Positions 55,325 through 64,000 of a DNA stretch of 64,000 nucleotides are shown here, one piece after another; positions within the stretch are counted from its first letter, which is position 1, and each line of letters opens with the position of its first letter. Source of the stretch: Branchiostoma floridae (lineage: Eukaryota; Chordata; Leptocardii; Amphioxiformes; Branchiostomatidae); assembly GCF_000003815.2 (NCBI RefSeq), contig NC_049981.1, positions 26,053,670 to 26,117,669 on the forward strand, read 5' to 3'. The translations under genes were made by a program, and so were the position numbers. The notes under the pieces are model-generated. The model ran no database searches. It was not told where the DNA came from and worked only from the letters and a program-made list of their open reading frames with translations.

Positions 55325-58300
55325 CTAAATCTCTGCCTTACAAGCATGGAGAACAACGAACCCGTCAAAGTCGGAGATAGTGTTGTTCTCAGGATTTGTA
55401 GCCGGGAACGACTTGATATTGATATCGACAAACCCGGCCTTCTCAAATACTTCTCTCATGAAGCTGCTGTCGATAGGAAGGGTGAAGAACTTGTAGCCAC
55501 CGACGGTGTAGAAGGTCTGGTTGGTGACTCCAATGAGAACGAACGTGCCTCCCGGCTTGAGTAGGCGGGTGATGTTGCGCACAGCAGCGGAGTAAGTCTC
55601 CCGGTCAGGGCACGCTGTCTCCAGGCTCAGGCTAGTAGTAATCACGTCGAACTGAGTACGCCAAGATGTGGATATAAGTAATGTCATTTACGGTACAACT
55701 CGGCGTTTTACGCGTTTCTTTGCAGCTTTATATGCGTTTTGTTCTTGCCACTAACGTTTTCACTAGATAGAACTACATTTTGTGATGTTTTGAAGCCGAA
55801 AAACACCCAAACCACCAAACGTCACCCTATATATACCTGAAGATTAGGTTTTCTTTATACACATGTACTTCCATGGAGATTTAGATTGAATAATACTCAA
55901 GAAATGAGCGAAAGAAGGTATATTTCTATTGGTTAAATACGTTACGCGTATCGAAACGTTTGCCTTGATAAATGAAATATAAAACAAAAAACATTCCATT
56001 CACCTCCTGATATTGGCGAGGAGCGAAAGGTTCAGGCTTGGTGACGTCACAAGTAATGACTTCCTTTATAGCATCTCTGAGATGAGACTGGCGCGCTTCC
56101 CACGAGGAGCTGTACAACAACAACATGACAAACTCAGAAGGTGATGTCTGTGATCTGTTAGCCTGGTAACCAGACCATCGGGAGCTCCCTGGTATCTCGG
56201 AGGTGCAGGTCTTGTCCCCCCGCCTAGGTCATTAAGGCCCCCTCTCACTTGACGTGCGGCACGCTTGCGGCATTGCTGCGTTCGTTCACTGCGTCACTGT
56301 NNNNNNNNNNNNNNNNNNNNNNNNNNNNNNNNNNNNNNNNNNNNNNNNNNNNNNNNNNNNNNNNNNNNNNNNNNNNNNNNNNNNNNNNNNNNNNNNNNNN
56401 NNNNNNNNNNNNNNNNNNNNNNNNNNNNNNNNNNNNNNNNNNNNNNNNNNNNNNNNNNNNNNNNNNNNNNNNCGCCAGTATAGTCAGCACTGACGGCACA
56501 TGCGCACGTCAAGTGAGAGGGGGCCTTTAGCGCAAGCGGGGAAATTTTTACGGGATGTTTCTTTTCGGGTGCTACAACAACTCTTAACCGGCTATTAAGC
56601 TGGTCACCAGGCTATGAACACATTGCGCGGAATCCAATGTTTTAGCATACGTTAAAGCAAGGATTTTAATAAAGAAGGAGATAGTTTATATGCATGTTTT
56701 TGCCACGCGCGTGAATAACATCCTTGATAAGATCATGCGTATAGCATGCTTTTAAATATGCTAACAGATTGGGTGTAGTCTGACATCTGTTTTGACAAAT
56801 ACAAGATGAATCAATGACTCGTATGCCAACGTCGTCATAAGGAGGTTCTTTCAGCAGAGTTAAGTGCCAAGATTCTGTGAGTTTTGGTTATCAAAATAAT
56901 ATAGCGCATAGCAAACATAGTTTTATCGTTTACAATTGTCCGCACACTTCTGTCCGCATACGCTGCCGAAATCCAAAATCCCAAACCGGTGCGGTCCAGC
57001 TGGATAACTTCGCATTGTTGCACCAACCGGATAATTGCACAAAACACGCTGGCAAATGTAGTGTGCAATTAAACGACTTCTACTGTATACTCGTACTAAG
57101 TACTCGTTTGACCTTGAGCGAACATAACGTCCTTGTTTGACCTGTTCCCAACAAGACAGCAAACACTCAAATAGCATACCTATCTCCCTCCAGATCAGCT
57201 ACAAACTTGAAAAAGGGGGTCCAGTCGTGCATATCCGGGTCCTTCTTCACCCATTTTTCAATCTCGGCTCGGTTATTCTGGAATTAAAGGACAAACTCTA
57301 GCACTATTGTGACCATGCTAGGAGAGATTAGCAACAAAATCATTCATACCTCTTTGCGATTGGCTGTCACGGATATGAGTATTTCTTAACAAGATGGCGC
57401 ATGCATGACGTTATTTCCAGCATTGTGGCGCCAATCCACGACGACGAATACAAAATAAGTTTTGCTATTGTAAAAAAAAAAAAAAAAAACTATACACATA
57501 CTTTAGGAAGTGAAAGACTTTAATACGCTTTCATTCCCTGAGGAACAGGAAGTATCATAGTGAAAAAGTATGTGTTTTAATCCGGGAGCTATTGTAAAGC
57601 TACTTCATGTACGGCATCATAGAGCATCGATGGTGGTAGATAATACTTTAATAGTTAAGGCCCCCTTCCTACCAGACGAGGTCGCTAGACACGTATGGCG
57701 ATCCCCAATCGAAGCCCAGCAAACGTACTGAGACCAAAGCTTGGATTTGTGATTTCATAATTGGAATATGACACCAGATACAAAAGTAAGATAGGCTACA
57801 AAAGAAAAGACGACAAAACACAGAAATCGTAAAAAATCGTTCTTTATCTATCAAAGTCGTTGAGCGATCTGAGAAATATTTGGTCGCTCAGCGGACGCAG
57901 CCCGAGTGACTGAACTAGTGACAATGGCCGGGGTATATATTTTGTTAATCTTTTAGTGCTTCACCGATTTGACCATTAAACAAACAGATTGCAGGAAGGA
58001 GTTTTAGAAAAGAATCTGCATGTGGACAACGTAGGACACAGCCGACGCTCCCCTGAGCGTACCTCAGTGTACTCAGCGCAGACGATCTCTGTACAGAACC
58101 TGCTGGCGCTGATCAGCTGATGAATAGTCGGACCGCTCCCGACATCGAGCAGGCGACTTCCCGGTTTCAGCCGACCTACACAGCCGATTGGGAATGAAAT
58201 AGTGATAAAGGTTCAGTTGGAGAAAGATTTAGCATTCACTTTCGAAAGTAAAAGTATTGTTCCCAACATTACCTTATCCTTAAACTTCCCTCGTTCAGTT

Positions 58301-59096
58301 ATCCTTCTTAGAAGATTTTGAGAAAAACGCCCATGCAGTTCCAGAGCAACCTGCTAGGGGACACAAATATACACCACGTATTCCTTACGTCACAAGCTAT
58401 TTGCCAACAAAAATAAATTCCATAGCACATACAGGTCAAAAGATATAAAAACGGAACTTATGCTGCAGTACCAAAGTCACATACCAGGGTGTGTTTTTCT
58501 AACACCTACCAAATATCATCGTAATCCATTCAGAGATTCTTAAGTTATGCTGACCACAAATATCCGGAAACACAAACAAACAAACAGCCACACACATGTA
58601 CACAGACAAACACACCCAAAACCAAATCTCCAATTTTTATCGAGATAAATATAAGTGGGAGGCTTCGCTTCACTGACCGGATGTACCCAAATGCAACTCT
58701 CTTCCCTGGCCGGTTATATTCCTCTGGCCGGCTTACTCCTCTATTTGTTCAATTTCTACGATTTTTCCAGCGATCCGGAGTCTGGTAGAGACTAGAAACC
58801 ATGTAGGTTGGCTGGCTACATGTTCAAAAACAAAGTGGTAGGACATGGCCAACATTTTCAGACTATATACAAGCATGCGCACGAACTCTGACAACGACGT
58901 GGTACATGTATATCCTCAGAACCGGGAAAAATCATGTCTCACCCGAGTTGAAAATCTCGTGGAATTCTTTTAGATACGGCGTGAGTAACTCTCCTTCTTC
59001 GTCGGTACCTTCTGGTGTGGCATAATATAATGCCAAATACGCCTTTGCCCCAAACGTTTTGTGATGGTCCGTGCCCCTTTGTATCGGCGCTGCCAT
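55325..59096 (-). CDS. NNMT/INMT/PNMT-family SAM-dependent N-methyltransferase, copy 5 (intact)
   Basis: Exons 58943-59096, 58063-58175, 57180-57277, 56004-56109 and 55325-55651, all GT/AG with phases 1, 1, 2, 0 or equivalent, give 265 aa. It begins MAAPIQRGTDHHKTFGAKAYL. The SAM motif is LLDVGSGPTIHQL in exon 2; exon 3 is [14 protein letters not shown]...DLEGD; exon 4 has WEARQSHLRDAIKEVITC and one more codon (Glu) than copy 1; exon 5 has ACPDRETYSAAVRNITRLL, LLKPGGTFVLIGV and KFFTLPIDSSFM, ending HACKAEI. Cytosolic small-molecule methyl transfer is expected from the family. The position of the NNMT nicotinamide-binding Asp is not acidic here either, so the substrate is not predicted. Intron 4 holds a Harbinger-like element and the N gap at 56301-56472. 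It stands tail-to-tail with receptor copy 3. Confidence 0.9.
56235..56526. mobile_element. Harbinger-like MITE with TTA duplication (contains assembly gap)
   Basis: The ends AGGCCCCCTCTCACTTGACG and its reverse complement CGTCAAGTGAGAGGGGGCCT are perfect inverted repeats, flanked by TTA (56232-56234 and 56527-56529). The middle is mostly N (56301-56472). It lies in the intron between exons 3 and 4 of methyltransferase copy 5. Sequence beside the gap (GCGTTCGTTCACTGCGTCAC) resembles the inner ends of the repeats at 44550 and 50450. Confidence 0.75.
56301..56472. other. assembly gap (172 N)
   Basis: 172 undefined bases inside the palindromic MITE; probably a failure to sequence through a hairpin. 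No coding exon is affected. Confidence 0.95.
58290..58660. repeat. AT-rich fold-back element fragment
   Basis: Matches 32640-33045: AGTTATCCTTCTTAGA, GCAGTTCCAGAGCAA, AAACACAAACA-CA tract and ACCAAATCTCCAATTTTTAT at the end. It lies in intron 1 of methyltransferase copy 5; non-coding. Confidence 0.55.
58680..58795. repeat. half of a TAGTCTCTACCAG-type snapback element
   Basis: GGCCGGCTTACTCCTCTATT, CAATTTCTACGATTTTTCCA, GCGATCCGGAGTCTGGTAGA ending GACTAG matches the right arm of 60550-60698. The matching left arm is not visible, so this is a truncated or diverged copy. Confidence 0.55.
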
Positions 59097-59282
59097 TTTC
59101 CAACGTAGACAACTTGAACCAGACATCGCGTAACATGATACAAATGTACTGATCATGAAGCTAAAGCTAAGGGCACAACCCGTCGTACGTGCAACTGTGT
59201 GGTGATGTCTATGTGCCAAGTCGTGAGCAATTTGTTTGGATCCATATGTACGAAGGACTATTGGGACAAAACGTGTTTTAGC

Positions 59283-59490
59283 GGAGGAGCTGTGTGCTCA
59301 CAGCGAAGGGGCTGAGTGCTCGGCAAAGGAGCTGTGTGCTAACATCGAAGGGGCTGTGTGCTCGGCGAAGTAATTGTGTGCTCACAGCCGCGAAAGAGCT
59401 GTGTGCTCACAGCAAAGGGGCTGTGTGATCGGAGAAGGAGCTGTGTGCTCACAGCTAATGGGCTGCGTGCTCGGCGATCGAGCGAGCAAA
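59283..59490. repeat. minisatellite of GGAGCTGTGTGCTCACAGC / GGGGCTGTGTGCTCGGC units
   Basis: At least seven alternating units of about 19-24 bp (59285, 59309, 59329, 59352, 59396, 59419, 59441), each ending GTGCTC(A/G). GAGCACACAGCT at about 59709 is a reverse-complement unit (59690-59722), so the set can also form inverted pairs. GTGTGCTCACAGC units are partly self-complementary. Confidence 0.75.
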
Positions 59491-59739
59491 GGGATACTAC
59501 AGCCCCACCTAGTCCTTGTAAATGGGAAGAATGGCGGATATTGTTGGTTTTCCAGACGTCTCAACTCGCGATGACGCCAAAATGTGTATGTTCTGCTTCA
59601 GTGGAGTAGAAAGACAACTTCAGTGTAAAATATATATGTGAGGCCTCTTCACTAACCGCTATGTTCAGTCTTATCGCTCCTTCGCCGAGCACGCAGCCCC
59701 TTTGCTGTGAGCACACAGCTTGCAAATGCACAAATCATT

Positions 59740-61230
59740 GGTAATGCAACTGACGGACGTGACTAAGCTATAAGCACCTATAAAGCCTTGCTGGCACATG
59801 TTCAAAACAAACTGGTAGGACACGGTCGACATTTTCAGAACTATCTTTGGGGCTCAAATCATGTATTAAAAACGAGCCCCCAACATATCCTAAAAAAACT
59901 GGGGAAAAATGTTAGCCTTCCCAAGCAAGTCTCCGAAGGGGGTTGTTTTTTGTTCGGGGGGTGGGGGGGGGGGGGCAGTTTTTCAACGTTGGCTAGGTTC
60001 TCTTATAATTCCACCTTGGTGACTTCTCTCTATCTATTACTATTAAATATATTGATTCTATGCAACACCACATGAAGGGAAATAAACATTATAGAAATGT
60101 CGAAAATGTATACGTATCCCTGGCTTTAGCGATGCTGGACAAAGGAAGTCAGGTGTTTCAAGATGCAAAAATATTCGTAGGATTACACATGAATTTGAAA
60201 TAGATTGGACTATACACAAAATCGCTGAAACAGGTCCTGATTTGAATACTGCATTTAATATAGATATAGCACATAAGAGCTTTCATGCTAATATAGATAT
60301 GAGATACATTGAATTACCATACAAGACCGTAACAATAAATCAAAGTACAAAGGTCCTGCATGGAACAAGAAGAATGTCAAACCTGACATACATCACTGTA
60401 ATTAGTAAGGACTCTGAGAATGGATATTATTCGGGGGAAAGTAGTGACCGGGATTTTTTATGTGGGCAGACGTAAAAAAGCTCGTCCACCACTTACCTTC
60501 CGACTAAAACTTCTACTAGGAGAACAGGAGAGGTAGCACCTACTGCGGCTAGTCTCTACAGAGACTCCGGGTCGCTCGAAAACCGTAGAAATGGAACAAA
60601 TAGAGCAGTACGCCGGCCAGAGAAGTATAGCCGGCTAGGGAATATCTATTTATTCCATTTCTACGATTTCCCAGCGACCCGGAGTCTGGTAGAAACTATA
60701 CTACGGCCATATCTATATCCATTAATCTATTTTACGTATTTATTGAATTCGCGTATTACTATTTACTTCTCTGTGCTAGCGTGTGTGTGGAGTATTCACA
60801 TACCTGCATCTTATTTGTGATTTATATAGATATCTGCATGGCCACTTGATATGATATACTTGTGACTTCAGTCTTGTACACACATGGCGGAAGGAAATCA
60901 ACTCTGATTAAGCTTTCCATTATATTCATTTCCCGAGAAAAACGACTTCAAGATTGCCAACGCAATGATGTCCATGTGGCAACACTTTGTAAACACTGAA
61001 ATCATACTCGTGATATGAACGGTCGACATAATGGGGTACATGTGTATATTCACGATTTATGTTATTCAACGTCAAATCATCTGTCGATTCTAGCACGGTA
61101 TTTTGTAGACTATGATGTTCTAAAGCTGACATGAAGTAACATACGCTTCCATAAAACAGGCAGACCCTTTTCTCCGTTGCCCATTAGTACCGACTTTTGT
61201 AACATATATGCAGCGAATTCATTATATAAA
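59740..61230. other. intergenic, no gene recognised
   Basis: Contains a poly-G run (59957-59977) and the MITE at 60550. A 77-codon open frame at 60242-60475 has no recognisable motif or splice context and is not called. Confidence 0.4.
60550..60698. mobile_element. 149-bp snapback MITE with 9-bp target-site duplication
   Basis: The ends TAGTCTCTACAGAGACTCCG and the right arm CCGGAGTCTGGTAGAAACTA fold back. The flanks are TACTGCGGC (60541-60549) and TACTACGGC (60699-60707), a 9-bp duplication with one difference. The stem GTAGAAATGGAACAAATAG matches the inner palindromes at 1982-2163 and 47088-47245. Confidence 0.75.
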
Positions 61231-61288
61231 CTATCGCCAGTTAACTGTTTTCCTTTGACTATCATCATTGTACATGGACAGCGTGTTG

Positions 61289-62756
61289 TCAGTCGCCCTC
61301 TTCCTCAGAGTCCCTTTCGTCCACCATGACGACCATGTCGGTTGTGACGCCGACCTGCGCGAGTGTCCGGTCCCGGTGGGGGTCGAAGCTGCGCCGGGGG
61401 AAGGTGCTGCTGATGCCGTAGACAGTCGGGTGGTAGCCGAGGGTCTGCATCCAGTCGTAAAGGATCTGGTGGAACGTGGAAGGGTTGAAAAGAAATGAAG
61501 CACTTTAGACCTAACAAGACAGGTAATTGAGATTGACATACCTTTTCCACAACTACACACTAGAGACTGTGATGGCTGTGCGACCCTGATCAGCTAAACC
61601 TTGGACAGATCGCTCAACGATTTTTTTCATTGATAAACAGTAATTTTTTAACGTTTTGTACGTTATATTATCTTTACATACTTGGATATTTTACATTCTG
61701 CACCGTGTTCCAATTATAAAATCAAGTTTTACACAAAGCCAGTTGGTTCGTGTAGACTTTGTAGGCCCAAACTGATCCACATCATCGATATCGATATAAT
61801 TCTACGTTACTGGAAATATTTGGTTACACAATGTGCGCAAAAGACACTAATAGTTATCACGCGTAGACGGATGATCTATCGACAGAAAACAAGGATGGAT
61901 ACGCACATGTACGGCAGTAGCAGTGTGAAATCTTCTTCGGTGGACTTTTCCATTTGGGCATTTTAGTCCTACGGTCACGGTCTGGATAAGATATTCGAGA
62001 AAATCACAACTTCAGAACTTATTAAAAAAAACGGACGCACTAATGTGAATGAGAGAATCAATGCCAATTTCACCATCGAAAGCACACCGCTTTATTCAAC
62101 AGCTCGTGTGCATTTCACTGTAGTCTGCATAGGGTATTGTGGTATCAGTACACGGTAGGCTTCTAATTTCTGTTGTCAAAAGGAACCAAAGCCCCACCGG
62201 CGCACCATTCTCAGTTAGTAATCCTTAGCAAGCCAATAAGCTCCATGGGTCGCTGGAAAACTGCATGTTATCTGTCTCTTTGATCAACTTCTACTATTTT
62301 TCCAGCGACCAGTGGAGTTCGGTATGGGCTAGTCTTCAGCTCATTAGCGCGAGTTAGTGTTGTATTGTCCACCAGGCACCCCTCAAGAAAATACTGTACG
62401 CCCAAGACGCTCAAAGAAAACACCCCATGCGCTCCAAAAGAAACGAAAGAAAGAAACATTGCAAGCCGCAAACATACCTCAGGTTCGCCAGGAGCTGGCT
62501 CCTGTGGCAACGTAATCACCTACAAACGATAAAGCAGATTTTCACTCTAAAACGATCGCTATAGCAGTATAGGTAAAATCAGGACGAACCAATCGACAAC
62601 CCAGGAAATCACTGTCAATGGGAACGCAAACGTTATTTAACTGGCACTTACCCTTTTTGTTCGCCGTTTGACATCGGCAGCTTGTGGGGCAAGTTTGGGG
62701 ACAGCACTCTCTGGTAGTTTCCGTGCAATTGCTGCATCTCTGGCGCCACCGTACAC
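61289..62756 (-). CDS. UBX-domain protein, 3' exons (partial)
   Basis: The minus-strand exon 61289-61465 follows a strong acceptor (long pyrimidine tract ending CCACCAG) and encodes ILYDWMQTLGYHP, STFPRRSF, RTLAQVGVTTDMVVMVDE and an acidic end EEEGD-stop. This is the second half of a UBX fold, with the FPRR turn that contacts the p97/VCP N-domain and the TL...G strand. Two upstream exons have clean borders: 62478-62519 (VITLPQEPAPGEPE) and 62652-62756 (VYGGARDAAIARKLPESAV..., basic end RRTKR), both phase 0. The exon carrying the first UBX strands was not found between 61466 and 62477, so the model is incomplete. UBX proteins are p97 adaptors; the exact family member (UBXN10 or FAF-like) cannot be told. 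5' exons lie beyond 62756 or off the window. Confidence 0.6.
62239..62332. repeat. short snapback element, CTCC-GGTCGCTGGAAAA family
   Basis: CTCCATGGGTCGCTGGAAAA on the left and TTTTTCCAGCGACCAGTGGAG on the right (split: TTTTTCCAGCGACC, AGTGGAG) pair as arms with a 40-bp loop. It belongs to the group at 1982, 58680 and 60550, and lies in the UBX gene region. Confidence 0.55.
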
Positions 62757-64000
62757 CTAATTAACATAATGAATACAGTCATCTTGTGGCCTAAGCAGAT
62801 GTTGAGAGAGGCAAATCGTTTTCCCAGTAAGATTATGTAATACTGGTTTTAGCAAGAAGATTTTAACATCCTTGGTTTGACTGTGTCATGCCGACACCCC
62901 CTTTCCACAGAAAAGGGCAGCTTTAAGAAAACGTAATATTTTTCTTTCGCAATATCTGCTTGGAATTGGACATTAGTACAATGGGACATTTTTTTCAATT
63001 AATCAATTGATAGTGGTAAGGTCACTGCCTTTAACCACTCAAACGAAGAAGTTAAGCCCAACAAAAGTAGCTCTTGACCTTAAAATTTCACTTTTGATAT
63101 TACGATATAAGTATAGGCAACACCTGTTGATCCTATTGTACCATTACCATAATACATGTATTTGCAATTAGCCTTCCGTCATGTATCATAAACGATTATA
63201 TCATCATTGCGTTGTTTGAGAGAAGGCATGAGTCTATGCCTGTGGCACCACCTACCAAGTCTGAGTATCATCGTAGTTAGTTTACCGGGATCCCCACATA
63301 CTCTGTCTAATAATAGGATAATACTCAGGCTACACACCGCCCCCCTCCCCTCCCGGATCCAAACGATGCGACGTGAAGGACGATCTGATCGCCCAGTACA
63401 TGTATACATGTAGTAGATAATCGAATTCAAATCACATTGTCAATATTCAAATCAAAACGCAAGAACCTACACTGTACAGGGGCACTATACAACAACAAAT
63501 CGCTGATAAGGCAATTACTAGTACTAGTACACTGTGACTGTACTTTGAATGGAACAGCAGCGTTTTTAGAAAAGAGAGACATGGAATGTCTGGTATGGCG
63601 GCTGTGAAAATGACAATACACCGAGTCTGGTCCACGAGCACCATGTCTCATCACCTCTATAAATTCATTTATCGTTTTTTCTCGAGCAGATTTAGATTCC
63701 CTGTAAGCCGCAGTTGACAGGTTTGCGACTGACCGCGGAAAAAAAGCACCGCGAACAGTTAAAAATTCAACGTCAGACGTACGGGAACATGATAACATCA
63801 CAAGCAGACATGTGAGAGAATTTCGTGACGTTTTCGCAGTTTGTTATATCAAGCATACTCAAGTTTGAAGACAGTAGCCACAGTACCCTCCCTCCGTTCT
63901 AAGCCGCGAGGCTTATAAATGTAGGACATTTGCATCTTTCCGACCTCAAGGTCTCTTTCACATATGATCATATATATTCAAGGACAAGAAAAAAAAGGCG
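62757..64000. other. right edge, no confident gene
   Basis: Upstream exons of the minus-strand UBX gene are expected here or beyond. A minus-strand frame at 63649-63801 (EFLTVRGAFFPRSVANLSTA...INEFIE then GTGATG) could be a first exon, but the donor is weak and the peptide is not recognised. Confidence 0.3.

Overview
The window is animal nuclear DNA: intron-rich genes with GT/AG junctions, 42 to 340 nt exons, microsatellites, many small inverted-repeat transposons, and two runs of N (41294-41393, 56301-56472). Gene content and repeat style suggest an invertebrate deuterostome, most likely a lancelet (Branchiostoma). That assignment is an inference; no marker in the window proves it. All exon models were joined by hand from splice signals, reading phase and comparison between copies.

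Region by region. (1) 1-5.1 kb is mostly non-coding, with one possible minus-strand coding exon (907-1024) and a nested inverted-repeat element (1914-2227). (2) 5.1-17.1 kb holds one complete plus-strand gene, the stress-granule protein G3BP: a CCAAT-box promoter, a 5' UTR exon ending at 5501, and ten coding exons (9178-16588) giving 498 aa with NTF2-like, acidic/proline-rich, RRM and RGG parts. (3) 17.1-20.4 kb has no gene but carries a near-perfect 117-bp hairpin. (4) 20.4-59.1 kb is a tandem array alternating two unrelated families. On the minus strand are five-exon methyltransferases of the NNMT/INMT/PNMT family, two intact (22025-24878 and 55325-59096, both 265 aa) with broken copies between. 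On the plus strand are three-exon folate-receptor-like membrane proteins: 273 aa at 34303-37230, 268 aa at 40692-42549, and one at 51067-52908 whose last exon is split by a transposon, plus two 3' relics. (5) 59.1-64 kb carries minisatellites, inverted-repeat elements and the 3' exons of a minus-strand UBX-domain gene (61289-62756).

The most notable observation is the block order in the folate-receptor-like proteins. The block that closes the vertebrate folate receptor fold comes first here, in its own exon after the signal peptide, followed by the blocks that normally open and continue the domain, then a transmembrane helix in place of a GPI signal. That is the pattern of a circular permutation. 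Each array unit pairs such a receptor with a methyltransferase (receptor and next methyltransferase tail-to-tail, methyltransferase and next receptor head-to-head), so the two families have been duplicated together. A shared role in one-carbon or vitamin uptake and methylation is a hypothesis only.

The array is heavily remodelled by transposons: 10-bp and 9-bp target-site duplications around TAGCCT/TAGTCT snapback elements, TWA duplications around Harbinger-like elements, a probable TA-type element, and a 2.1-kb element with 15-bp inverted repeats containing a nested LINE fragment.
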